Below, piece by piece: positions 13,209 through 22,428 of a stretch of 23,047 nt of DNA (position 1 is its first letter; each line of letters starts with the position of its first letter). The position numbers were made by a program, and so were the translations under genes. Source of the stretch: a virus; IMG/VR virus record IMGVR_UViG_3300000115_000209, positions 1-23,047 of that record. One strand, 5' to 3'. Below the pieces are notes generated by a model. The model was not told the origin of the DNA and made no database searches. It worked only from the letters and a program-made list of their open reading frames with translations.

Positions 13209-16200
13209 ATGCCAACATCAGGTGAAATAAAAAATCAGAATAAAGCATTAAATGAGCAGTTAGACATAATGTCTGCATTAGCAGGTGCCGCAAATCAATT
13301 TGAAGCATCTGGTAAAAATGCCGCTAAATATTTTGGTGCTATAGTAGACAAAACTAAAGAAGCAGCTAATGAAGCTGAAGAGACTGCAGATAATGTAGAT
13401 GATGCAGCAGGAGCAGCTAAGAGGTTTGGTGCTAATCTTCAAAAGGCAGTAAAAGCAGGATTACAAAAACTTACTGCAATGACAAACAAATTAAAAGGCG
13501 TCTTTGATGACATTTCAGGAACCGTAACCAATAGTATGGGTGAAATTGGTGGTATAGTTCAGAATATGTTATCTTTTAACATTATGGCAGGTTTCTCAGG
13601 CCTGTTTACAATGCTCTTAAATAAATTTCAAGCCACATTTAGAGAAGTACGGAAAGAAATAGGTTCTGTATTTACAGCAACTGGAAATGATTTAAATGCA
13701 ATATTTGAAGGTATGGAAAAACAAGTTCTTGAATCAGGACTTACCTTTAATGAATTAACTCAAGGTACAAGTGAATTAGCAAATAACTTTGGAATGGCTG
13801 CATCTGAGGCAGCTGCATTATCATTTGATATTGCAGACGGTGCAAAAGCTATTGGAGTTCAAGCAACTACAATGAGTAAAGTTGTAGGTAATTTTCAATT
13901 AATGGGAGATATGACAGCTAAACAATCTCACGAATTATCTGAACAAGTTGCTTTATTAGCTGCTCAAAATGATGTAATGCCACAAGCTGTAATGGAAGAT
14001 ATAGCATCATCAACTGAAGAAATGGCTAAGTTTTCTAAAGGTGGTATAAAAAACTTTGCACAAGCAGCAATACAAGCTAGAAAACTTGGAATGAGTGTTA
14101 AAGACATATCTAACACAATGAATGGTTTATTAAACTTTGAAGATTCATTGAATAAAGAATTACAAGCTTCTGTTATGTTAGGTAAAAACATAAATTTAAA
14201 TGAAGCAAGAAGATTAGCATTTGCAGGAGATACTGCAGGAGCAATGAATGCAGTTGTACAAGAATTAGGAGACATTGATGTTTCAGGTTTAGACCCATTG
14301 ACATTACAATCTGTTGCTGATGCAGCTGGAGTTTCAACTGAACAATTATTGAAAATGAGTAAGGGTGCAGATGAATTATCAGGTGCAGACATAGGTATGG
14401 ATGGTGTTTCTGAAATGGATACAACATTAATAAATGCCAGACAAACTATGACTGAGATGGAAAAATTCTTAGCCGATACAGAAGTTAAGTTGAGAAATTT
14501 AGCAAGTACATATGGACCTCAGTTTTTTGAATCTTTTGTTAAGTCTGCAAATATGTTAATTGATAATATTATACCAAATATGGCTAAACTGATGAGTGAT
14601 GCTATGGCTTTTGCTCAAAACTTTATGGAAGAATTTATGAAAGCTCCTGATAAAGTTGAGTTTTTAAAAGGAAAATTATCAGAGTTATGGGAGTATTTAA
14701 AATTAAAGGGTGGAGAAGCATTAGATTGGATAGAAAAACAATTTGGTATTTCAATAGATAATATGTTAGCTACTGCAAAATCAAAAATAACAGGATGGTG
14801 GGATAATCTATGGCCAAATTTAACACCATTTGATTTTGCTAGACTTGTATCAGCACCAGGTATATGGGCATTTACAAAACTAGGTAAATTTGCAACAGAC
14901 ACTATTTGGCCTAAAGTTGCAAAAGCATGGGGTGGTGTGAAAGACTTTGGTAAAAATATGTATACTGGTCTCAAAGAATCTAAAGTTGGAAAATGGTTTT
15001 CAAGTACTTTTAAATCAATTAAGAATAGTAAAGCAGTTAAATCTGTAACAGACATAGGGAAGACAATTACAAAGAGTGTCAAAGGTATTTCTTTAGCAAG
15101 TGTATCTAAAAAGTTTAAAGATGTAGGTGGTACAGCATTAAAGTATATGAATAAAATACCAGGTGTTGGAATGGTGAAAGGTGTTGCTAAAAAAATACCA
15201 ATTCTGGGTAATATAATAATGGGTGTAGAAGGTGCAATTGGAGCATTTAAAGAATATGATGCAGAAGCAGGTTTCTTTAAAAATGCATTAAATATGACTA
15301 AAGGTGCTGTAACAACGGTTGCAGATAGCTTTGTTTCATCAGTAGCAGATATAGGTGATTGGATACTTCCAGGTACACCATTACGAGATGGTTATGAAGA
15401 TTTAAAAACTGGATTCAAAGAAGCATTTTCTGACCCAAAAGGATTTTTAAAGAAAACAGGTAAAAAAATAAAAACATTTTGGAAAGATAGTAAAACAAAA
15501 GTCAGGGGTTGGTACAACGATAGTAAAAAATACTTTAAAGATGGTTGGGAAAATTTTAAAACAGGAGCTGCTGGAGCCTGGGATAAAACAAAATCAGGAT
15601 TTTCTGCAGTATTTGGTCAAGGAGGATATGTTGCAAACTTTGCAGGTGGAGTAGGTGAGTTTTTTGGTGGCGTTAAGGATTCAGTAGCAGAAAAATTCTC
15701 TGGATTATCTGATTCCGTTTCATCAAAATTTGGTGACATAAAAACATCAATCTCAGGTAAATTTGAAGGAGTAAAGGATGCAATTACAACAGCATGGGGT
15801 ACTACTACAACTTGGGTTGGTAAACAAGCAACTAACATTAAAGGATTCTTCACAGGTGAAGATGGTAAAGGACATATTGGAGAAAAAATAGCTTCAGGAT
15901 TTAACAATGTTAAAACTTTAGTAACAGATAAATGGGATGGAATGACAACTTATATTGGTGGTGTTAAAGATGATATTGTTGGATATTTTACAAAAAAAGG
16001 TGAAGATGGTAAAAGTATAGCAGATAAAGTAGCTGACGGATTCACAGGTGTTAAAGCAAAAGTAGAAAGTGCTTGGGATTTAACAACATCTTTCTTTGTG
16101 ACTGCAAAAGATGATATAGTTGGCACATTTAAGAATGTCAGTACATCAATTGGTGATAAATTTGATGATGGTAAGACTTGGATAACAGGTAAATTTGATA

Positions 16201-16823
16201 ATGCAATTGCTTATGCAAAAGATATACCTGGAAAAATTGCAAACAAATTTTCTAATATAGGGGGTTCAATTAAAGACAAGGCAGGAGACATTGGTGCAGG
16301 TATAGCAGATGCATTTAAAGGTGCAGGTGACTTTTTATCTGGTATGTTTGATTTCACAGGTGCTGATTTAACTGAGTTGGAAGCAAGTGCAAAAAAAATG
16401 GCTAAAGCTGTTAGAGATATACTTTTTTGGCCGTTCGACCAAGTCAAATCAATGTTCAACAAGTTTATAAGTGCAATAAGTGAATATACATTAATTAAGT
16501 CTTTTTCATTTGATGTTCCATTATATGGTACGGTTGGTTTTGATGCAGTACAATTACCAAACTTAGACAAATGGAAAATGACCTCACCAATCGCACAAGA
16601 CTTTATAATGAGAGATGGTCAACCTGCACAAAGATTTTCACCAACTGATAATATTGTTGGATTTAAAGGTTCTTTAGTAGATTTAGCACCAGTTGTACAA
16701 GTTGGAAAAGAACAAACACAACGAAATACTCAAGAGAATCAACAAATAATGCAACTTCTACAAAGACAAAATCAATTATTAGAAACTATTGTTAATGAAG
16801 GATTGGGAGTGAGAAGAGCATAA
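13209..16823 (+). CDS. Tail tape measure protein
   Basis: This 1204-residue protein is much longer than T4 gp29 (590). The order is: Ala-rich helical N-terminus with coiled coil (1-100), a hydrophobic segment (about 112-138, including MLSFNIMAGFSGLFTMLL), and a large helical domain (140-430). After a further helical stretch comes a Lys/Gly/aromatic region (about 490-1050) with Trp and Phe at intervals, including three tandem repeats of 46-47 residues (15765-16185). The C-terminal stretch (NQQIMQLLQRQNQLLETIVN) is a Gln-rich helix. It sets tail length during tube growth and enters the envelope at infection. The place after the gp26/gp51-like genes and before baseplate tube genes fits. At about 0.15 nm per residue the tail would be near 170-180 nm; that figure is inference. 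The SD is weak (GGGAAA). The stop overlaps the next start (TAATG). Confidence 0.9.
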   Translation: MPTSGEIKNQNKALNEQLDIMSALAGAANQFEASGKNAAKYFGAIVDKTKEAANEAEETADNVDDAAGAAKRFGANLQKAVKAGLQKLTAMTNKLKGVFDDISGTVTNSMGEIGGIVQNMLSFNIMAGFSGLFTMLLNKFQATFREVRKEIGSVFTATGNDLNAIFEGMEKQVLESGLTFNELTQGTSELANNFGMAASEAAALSFDIADGAKAIGVQATTMSKVVGNFQLMGDMTAKQSHELSEQVALLAAQNDVMPQAVMEDIASSTEEMAKFSKGGIKNFAQAAIQARKLGMSVKDISNTMNGLLNFEDSLNKELQASVMLGKNINLNEARRLAFAGDTAGAMNAVVQELGDIDVSGLDPLTLQSVADAAGVSTEQLLKMSKGADELSGADIGMDGVSEMDTTLINARQTMTEMEKFLADTEVKLRNLASTYGPQFFESFVKSANMLIDNIIPNMAKLMSDAMAFAQNFMEEFMKAPDKVEFLKGKLSELWEYLKLKGGEALDWIEKQFGISIDNMLATAKSKITGWWDNLWPNLTPFDFARLVSAPGIWAFTKLGKFATDTIWPKVAKAWGGVKDFGKNMYTGLKESKVGKWFSSTFKSIKNSKAVKSVTDIGKTITKSVKGISLASVSKKFKDVGGTALKYMNKIPGVGMVKGVAKKIPILGNIIMGVEGAIGAFKEYDAEAGFFKNALNMTKGAVTTVADSFVSSVADIGDWILPGTPLRDGYEDLKTGFKEAFSDPKGFLKKTGKKIKTFWKDSKTKVRGWYNDSKKYFKDGWENFKTGAAGAWDKTKSGFSAVFGQGGYVANFAGGVGEFFGGVKDSVAEKFSGLSDSVSSKFGDIKTSISGKFEGVKDAITTAWGTTTTWVGKQATNIKGFFTGEDGKGHIGEKIASGFNNVKTLVTDKWDGMTTYIGGVKDDIVGYFTKKGEDGKSIADKVADGFTGVKAKVESAWDLTTSFFVTAKDDIVGTFKNVSTSIGDKFDDGKTWITGKFDNAIAYAKDIPGKIANKFSNIGGSIKDKAGDIGAGIADAFKGAGDFLSGMFDFTGADLTELEASAKKMAKAVRDILFWPFDQVKSMFNKFISAISEYTLIKSFSFDVPLYGTVGFDAVQLPNLDKWKMTSPIAQDFIMRDGQPAQRFSPTDNIVGFKGSLVDLAPVVQVGKEQTQRNTQENQQIMQLLQRQNQLLETIVNEGLGVRRA
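15765..16185 (+). repeat. Three tandem 46-47-residue repeats in the tape measure
   Basis: Copies begin near 15765, 15903 and 16044. The pattern is V-K-x-x-V/I-x-x-x-W-D/G-x-x-T-T, then K-D-D-I-V-G-x-F, then G-E-D-G-K-x-I-x-x-K-V/I-A-x-G-F. The first copy has diverged in the K-D-D part, and the third degenerates after about 40 residues. Spacing of the aligned Val codons is 138 and 141 bases (15771, 15909, 16050). Confidence 0.75.
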
Positions 16824-19051
16824 TGGCACAAAATACAAATATAGGTGGGGGATTATCAAATCTAAAGACAATATTTCACGATGGTCCCAATGGTACTTTG
16901 GAAGGGCAACAAACACAAGGTCTTGATTTTATAGATAATTTATATGCAAATGGATTCTCTGTTTTACAAGAACAAGGTGCTATATCAAATTTTGAAGGCA
17001 TAGAAGGAACAACATATGTGAATCCAGGTATTCTTGGAACTTTAGGAATACAAGATACTATTGCTGATATTCATTCTACTGGATTTTTACCTGGTTTACA
17101 ACAAGGTGACGGTACATTGTTTAGTGGAATCACAGGCCTTACTTATGTCAATACTGGTAATGCTGGATTTGGTGGAGGTTTAGATGCTCACCCTATAGAT
17201 TATATTGACAATACAAATGCAAATGGTTTTACTGAAAACACACAACATTTAGGCCCTTCAGATTTTATTGGTATAGATTTATCAGGTACACCATCTACTT
17301 ATAATTATACAGGTGGACAGAATTTAGGAAAAGCACAATATGGTGGGGCTGGAACAGGTATAGATTATATAGAAAATATCTATGCTACTGGATTTACAAA
17401 AGTAAGACAACATAGAGACCCTTCAGAATTTACAATGGTTGGGGAAGAGGATGCATTTCAAGATTTAGTAGTTCAATCTGGTGGTTCATTATTTAACAGA
17501 ATGGACACTACAGGTAAAACATTCCCTTTTGGTAAAGAGAGTGCAAATAAATATTTAGCTAATCCAGGTACTACGAATAAACCTTCTACTATTGACCCTG
17601 ATAATGTTGCTTTGTTACAACAGGGTGGTATAAGAAGTATTGGTAACTCAAGTACATTACAAGGTTCAGAAGTTACTGCAATAACATTGGAAGATATGTG
17701 GAATGACCACATAGGTGACTTGATTGATTGGGAAGGGGCAAAAGGAAAGACAGATGGTAGATTGGACCCACGATGGCAGTCTCCATCTATTTCCAGTATC
17801 GGTGGAGGTGGGTTTTTACCATTAACATTTAGTAGAGGAAATGAACCATATGTTGTTTCACCAATAGGTGAGCGTAACAATATAATAACTGCTGCTATAG
17901 ATGATGCAGGAAGATTAGTAAAATATGGAATATCAGCTGATGGTATTAAATTTATGGCTGCTCAGAATGTAATAGGTCTTGCTTCTTATCACATTGGTAA
18001 AAAGAAAAAGAATGGTACTTCTCCAGATGGTACTGCTGATAGAATTGGTTCATTAGCAGCTTCTTTTGGACCAAGACAACAATATCAATATGTGTATAAT
18101 CCATTATCAGTATTTTCTTCCAGTATACCATATGTAAAAGTAAGGTTCAATCGTGCTTTATTATTTGATGAAAATACATATTTAGATAGAGAACCAGGTT
18201 TAATATTCGGTCAAGATTTAACACCTAATAAAAATCGAGAAATAGCAACCACTATACCTGATTTTGATAATCAAAAACTTGATGAGGGTGGTATGACACC
18301 AACCACTTTAGGTGGTAGTATACAAAAAAATGTAAATGTTTCAATAGATGGTACCTCAGTAAGTAGTCAAGGTAATACTGGTGACAGAATGACACTTGCT
18401 GCAATTGCTGATAAATCAACTATAAATGCTGAAAAGAAAATTTTTCCAGAAGGTGATTTAGAATCAATAGATAATGGTTATCCATTTTATTTTAAAGATT
18501 TAAGAAATGATAGATTATTAGTATTCAGAGGTTATATAGAAGATATGAATGAAAACATAACTCCAAATTGGAACTCTGAAGTTTATGTGGGAAGAAGTGA
18601 ACCAGTTTATACATATGCAAACACAACAAGAGATATGTCTTTTACACTTAAATTGCATGCAAATAATTATGAAGAGTATAAAGCAATATATAAAAAACTT
18701 GATTACTTAACTGGTATGTGTTATCCAGAATATTTTGTTGATGATTCATTAGGATATACACGACCTAAACCACCATTAGCAAGAATGAGATTAGCAGATT
18801 TATATGGTGCTTCTGCAGAAGGTAATCAATTTCCTCAATTGAGAGATGGTATATTAGGATTTTTTAGTTCTATAAATTATACTTTTGAGGCACCTTGGGA
18901 CCAATTCACTGCAGGTGAAAGAGCACCTAGATTCATTACTGCTGTAATTGCATGGACAGCACTACACGATGAAGCACCTAACAAGAGAACACAATATTAT
19001 GGTGTAGGTGGAAACTACAAAGCAGCAGAACTTGAAAGTGACGCTAATTAA
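16823..19051 (+). CDS. Baseplate tube-cap-like protein with N-terminal repeats
   Basis: This 742-residue protein has two parts. Residues 33-210 hold four imperfect repeats (L/I-D-F/Y-I-D/E-N-x-Y-A-x-G-F, then a short acidic-aromatic stretch ending Y-V-N), with the G-F pairs at 44, 87, 135 and 190. Residues about 520-725 look like the tube-fold proteins that join baseplate and tail tube, T4 gp48/gp54 in role: FRGYIEDMNENITPNWNSEV, then YVGRSEPVYTYANTTRDMSF, a helix with KKLDYLTGMCYPEYF, then PPLARMRLADLYG and a final strand ITAVIAWTALHD. It follows the tape measure and overlaps it by one base (TAATG), so it is coupled. The N-terminal repeats are not in T4 gp48/gp54 and could face the outside of the baseplate. 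The family call is from pattern memory and is moderate. Confidence 0.65.
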   Translation: MAQNTNIGGGLSNLKTIFHDGPNGTLEGQQTQGLDFIDNLYANGFSVLQEQGAISNFEGIEGTTYVNPGILGTLGIQDTIADIHSTGFLPGLQQGDGTLFSGITGLTYVNTGNAGFGGGLDAHPIDYIDNTNANGFTENTQHLGPSDFIGIDLSGTPSTYNYTGGQNLGKAQYGGAGTGIDYIENIYATGFTKVRQHRDPSEFTMVGEEDAFQDLVVQSGGSLFNRMDTTGKTFPFGKESANKYLANPGTTNKPSTIDPDNVALLQQGGIRSIGNSSTLQGSEVTAITLEDMWNDHIGDLIDWEGAKGKTDGRLDPRWQSPSISSIGGGGFLPLTFSRGNEPYVVSPIGERNNIITAAIDDAGRLVKYGISADGIKFMAAQNVIGLASYHIGKKKKNGTSPDGTADRIGSLAASFGPRQQYQYVYNPLSVFSSSIPYVKVRFNRALLFDENTYLDREPGLIFGQDLTPNKNREIATTIPDFDNQKLDEGGMTPTTLGGSIQKNVNVSIDGTSVSSQGNTGDRMTLAAIADKSTINAEKKIFPEGDLESIDNGYPFYFKDLRNDRLLVFRGYIEDMNENITPNWNSEVYVGRSEPVYTYANTTRDMSFTLKLHANNYEEYKAIYKKLDYLTGMCYPEYFVDDSLGYTRPKPPLARMRLADLYGASAEGNQFPQLRDGILGFFSSINYTFEAPWDQFTAGERAPRFITAVIAWTALHDEAPNKRTQYYGVGGNYKAAELESDAN
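16919..17452 (+). repeat. Four degenerate protein repeats at the N-terminus of the baseplate protein
   Basis: Units spaced by 43, 48 and 55 residues share I-D/E-N-x-Y/N-A-x-G-F followed by a Q-rich turn and, in the first two, G-x-T/L-T-Y-V-N. The codons differ widely, so these are old protein repeats rather than recent DNA duplications. Confidence 0.7.
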
Positions 19052-19062
19052 AGAGAATAACT

Positions 19063-19332
19063 ATGAGTAGATATAAAAATACAAAATTAATACAAAAAAA
19101 TGGAACATCATATTATAAAAAAACACTTTATAAAGAAATTCCTGAATCTGATAATGATATATATGTTATAACTCAAGATGGAGATAGATTAGATTTATTA
19201 GCATATCAATATTATGGTGACTCATCTTTGTGGTGGTACATTGCAAAAGCTAATAACCTTAACACAATGAATATTGAACGAAATATTCAACTAAGGGTAC
19301 CTGGTTCAACACGATATGCTGAAGGTAAGTAA
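19063..19332 (+). CDS. 53: LysM-like baseplate wedge protein, gp53-like
   Basis: This 89-residue protein has the LysM-type core YVITQDGDRLDLLAYQYYGD (33-52), followed by SSLWWYIAKANNL and LRVP near the end. Phage proteins of this kind (T4 gp53 and tail protein X-like) lock baseplate or tube-cap subunits together rather than bind peptidoglycan. T4 gp53 is longer (196), so this would be the LysM domain alone. It is followed by the hub-like gene with a one-base TAATG overlap and lies 11 bases after the tube-cap gene. AAAGAG precedes ATG 19063. Confidence 0.75.
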   Translation: MSRYKNTKLIQKNGTSYYKKTLYKEIPESDNDIYVITQDGDRLDLLAYQYYGDSSLWWYIAKANNLNTMNIERNIQLRVPGSTRYAEGK

Positions 19333-22300
19333 TGAGTAAAATTTCTAAAAGGGTTTTTGGTTCTGATTTAGCAGCTAATATCAAGAAAAAATTACAAAAC
19401 ACACAGACATTTGGTGCTGGAATATTTGATGCACAAGATGAATCGGCAACAGACATTGTTGATTTTTCATCTAACACTACTTTTGGTGGACAAGGGTATT
19501 TAAGTTCTAAATCACCTTTTGCCAGAATGTGGACAGCAATTTCTGTAGTTAAAAAGAATGGAGAAGCACAAGATGTTGCAGTTGATGCTGTACAACCTTT
19601 TAATTTTGATGAATTTAGATATTATTTTAAAGCAAGTCAAGATTCTGCTGATGAGCCACAAATTAAAAAACAACCAATAACAAGATTACCAGAAGACGGT
19701 CCTCGAATATACACATTAGGTACTAACTCTGATAATCTAACAGCAAGAGGTGTTCTTGAAGAACAAGCTCCTGCAGAAAATTTAGAAATATTAACACCAA
19801 CACAAAGACAGAGTTACACCGATGTTGATTTTCAAAATAGTAATCAAAAAAAATTAAGACCACCAGCTGGGATAACAAGAGTATCTTCTACTACACAAGG
19901 TTCACTAGGTCCGGTTGCTGGTGTTTTAAAAACTACTATTGATTTCACCGTATATGACTTTGAAGAATATGATTTAATTTATAGTAAATATTTTTTAAGA
20001 CCAGGAGCAATAATCTTTGTTGATTTTGGTTGGACAAGTCAAAAAGATTTTAGTTTATATGACCCAAAAGACTTAGTAAAGGATGAAAACAGACAAAATT
20101 ATAAATATGTTATCTATGGTGAATCAGATGACAATGGTATAAATGTTGTACCTGGACAAATACATAAATCAGATTGGGACATAAATTTTGTCCATGGTAA
20201 AGTTACAAATGCTAAAGCTGATTTAGATGCATCAACTGGAGCATACAAATGTTCTATTGATGTTTTATCAAAAAATTCTGTATTGTTTAATCCAAGTTTA
20301 ACAGAAGATGGTGTTACAGGGAATGCTAAAGAAAATTTATTAGCAGATTTAGATTATAGAGTTTTAAAATTAGCAGCTGATACATTGTTTCCAGATGGTT
20401 CAATAATACCAGATGAGAGTTTTACAACAGATGATAAAAAAACTTGGATGAGTATAGCAAGTTCTTTTGCAGCTGAAGTATTAGGTTCTCCAGATTATAA
20501 TATACCATCAGAGTTAAATACACAACTTGGTATTTATTGGAAAGGTACTTTTTCTGGAAAGAAGAAAAAACCAACAACAGGACCAGACGCTATTTATCTT
20601 TCTTGGGGATTTATTGAAGATGTTATTTTCAATACAGAATTTGGTGAATACTTTAAAAAGGATGAACAATTTATAGACAACTCTTCAGCAATAGATTTAG
20701 ATACATCAAATAGTTACACAAACTTTAGTGAAGAATTATATAAAAGACAAACATTTTTACAATCAGGTAATCGTATTTTACCTTTTTTATTTCCTGAGAA
20801 TTGGGATAAATCATATAGTGTTGGTAAAAAGAAAACACCAGGCAGAGACACTACAACAGATAAAGGAAATAATGAAATACCAATAAGAGAAATTTTTATA
20901 CAATTAAAAATAGTAAAACAAGCAATTAAAGAGGCTGATTCTTTATCAGAAGTGTTTACTTACATATTTAAAAAATTAGCTACTGCTACTGGTAATCAAT
21001 GGAAATGGGAAATAGATAATGTTTCTACTGATAATTCAAAATTAGGTGTAGTTGATAAAAATTACATTAATAAAAGAATAGAAAAGCCTGATGAGGGGAT
21101 AGAGAGTGATGCTATTGAAAACTTTTATGAAGAACTATTTGTTTTCAAACCTGGTAGTCCAAAAACACTTATAAAAAATATGTCTCTAGGTTTATCTTTA
21201 GGTGGGAGTGATGCAATCAGTAGTAAATTAGCCTTATCAGGTTTAGGTGCTGGGGCAGAAAATGTTTTCCCTGCTAGTGAACTGATAGATGAAGTAGTTG
21301 CTCAGATGAAATTAGAAGATTCAGAAGGACAAGACTTAGTTGAGATAGAATATTTACCTCGTGAAGGAAATTCAAAAATGGAATCATTTTTTGATTCAAA
21401 AACAGCTACGAAACCTGAAGTTGCTGACCCTGCATATCTTTCTTCAGAAAATATATATGGAGAAGGTACTATTACTAATGGGGTACCTATGAGTGAAGAA
21501 ATTGAAGAAATAATAAACAGGTCATCTGAAGTACAAGTAGCAAGTCAAGTAGATAAAGTAACTCCATCTACATATCCATCTGATGATTTTGAAGATTTTA
21601 GAGCTGAATCAGGATATAGATATTTAAAAAATACATATGATTATTTTACAGAAAAATATATTACTACAAGTGTTTTAAAAAGACCAACAATTTTACCAAT
21701 AACTCTTAGTTTATCTTTACATGGATTTGGTGGGTTTGCACCAGGAGATTTATTTAGAATAGGAATGATACCATCAAGATATTTTAAATATGTTTTTTTT
21801 CAAGTAATGACGGTGTCACAGAATGTAACTCCTGGTAATTACACTACAGATATAAAATGTGTTATGAGATTTAGAGATGATAAAAAAGAAAATGTTGTTA
21901 CTCCAGAAGCTACCTTAAAAACAAAAAAAGTTATTTCACCATTTGCTTTAAAAACTGAATTTAATTGTAAGGGTATAGATAAAGTGTTACCTTTATTAGG
22001 ATACATAGAACCAGTATACGATAACAAAACAAATGTAGAATATATATTTAAAGTGTTTACAAGAGCAGGTGGTACTACAGATAAAATTTATGATTGTATA
22101 GATAAAACATTTGCATATGAAAAGAGTGAAGATAAAACTATAGCAGATGACTTTTATTCAAACTTAAAAAATGCAACTCCTAGTTTTTGTAAAGTACAAA
22201 AAAAACAAAGTGATGATAAAGCAAAATTAGGGATATACAAAACTTACGATTTGGCAGCAGAAAAAGAATATTTTATTTACATAAAAAAACAAACTTGGTT

Positions 22301-22382
22301 TTTAAACGATTCCTTAACTACAGGAGATATAGAAGCCTTTACCTTATTAGAACCTAAACCGGATGCATCGCTAGATACATAA
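19332..22382 (+). CDS. Large baseplate hub-like structural protein
   Basis: This 1016-residue protein starts at the TAATG overlap with the LysM-like gene. A domain at about 176-237 begins LRPPAGITRVSSTTQGSLGP, continues with a beta stretch and YSKYFLRPGAIIFVDFGWTS. I know this RPP-G-I...LRPG...-D-F-G-W pattern from baseplate hub proteins of marine myophages. The late region (about 770-870) has TLSLSLHGFGGFAPGDLFRI and then RYFKYVFFQVMTVSQNVTPG with a beta hairpin, like the gp27/gpD-type hub domain that ends in a W/Y-TTxIxxxMRF strand. The middle is Lys/Asp/Ser-rich and unassigned. The last ~120 residues are Lys-rich and not recognised. A role at the hub tip, with the tube-cap and LysM-like proteins, is inferred from operon context. 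No lysozyme domain is visible in it. No U-tract terminator follows. Confidence 0.6.
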   Translation: MSKISKRVFGSDLAANIKKKLQNTQTFGAGIFDAQDESATDIVDFSSNTTFGGQGYLSSKSPFARMWTAISVVKKNGEAQDVAVDAVQPFNFDEFRYYFKASQDSADEPQIKKQPITRLPEDGPRIYTLGTNSDNLTARGVLEEQAPAENLEILTPTQRQSYTDVDFQNSNQKKLRPPAGITRVSSTTQGSLGPVAGVLKTTIDFTVYDFEEYDLIYSKYFLRPGAIIFVDFGWTSQKDFSLYDPKDLVKDENRQNYKYVIYGESDDNGINVVPGQIHKSDWDINFVHGKVTNAKADLDASTGAYKCSIDVLSKNSVLFNPSLTEDGVTGNAKENLLADLDYRVLKLAADTLFPDGSIIPDESFTTDDKKTWMSIASSFAAEVLGSPDYNIPSELNTQLGIYWKGTFSGKKKKPTTGPDAIYLSWGFIEDVIFNTEFGEYFKKDEQFIDNSSAIDLDTSNSYTNFSEELYKRQTFLQSGNRILPFLFPENWDKSYSVGKKKTPGRDTTTDKGNNEIPIREIFIQLKIVKQAIKEADSLSEVFTYIFKKLATATGNQWKWEIDNVSTDNSKLGVVDKNYINKRIEKPDEGIESDAIENFYEELFVFKPGSPKTLIKNMSLGLSLGGSDAISSKLALSGLGAGAENVFPASELIDEVVAQMKLEDSEGQDLVEIEYLPREGNSKMESFFDSKTATKPEVADPAYLSSENIYGEGTITNGVPMSEEIEEIINRSSEVQVASQVDKVTPSTYPSDDFEDFRAESGYRYLKNTYDYFTEKYITTSVLKRPTILPITLSLSLHGFGGFAPGDLFRIGMIPSRYFKYVFFQVMTVSQNVTPGNYTTDIKCVMRFRDDKKENVVTPEATLKTKKVISPFALKTEFNCKGIDKVLPLLGYIEPVYDNKTNVEYIFKVFTRAGGTTDKIYDCIDKTFAYEKSEDKTIADDFYSNLKNATPSFCKVQKKQSDDKAKLGIYKTYDLAAEKEYFIYIKKQTWFLNDSLTTGDIEAFTLLEPKPDASLDT

Positions 22383-22408
22383 AAAAAAGCTTGTTTTATT
22401 CATAAAAA

Positions 22409-22428
22409 TGTTATATATTAGTATACGA
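22409..22428 (+). promoter_or_regulatory. Promoter-like box overlapping the polymerase start
   Basis: TTATATATTAGTATACGATG (22411-22430) aligns with the shared box, with two changes in the middle. The ATG of the next gene falls where other copies carry the GATGA tail, so a transcript starting a few bases downstream would be leaderless or would miss this ATG. It is weaker evidence than the other copies. Confidence 0.4.

Noticed and set aside
22382-22427. Terminator after the hub-like gene
   Set aside because: There is an A-run and AT-rich DNA but no stem with a U-tract.
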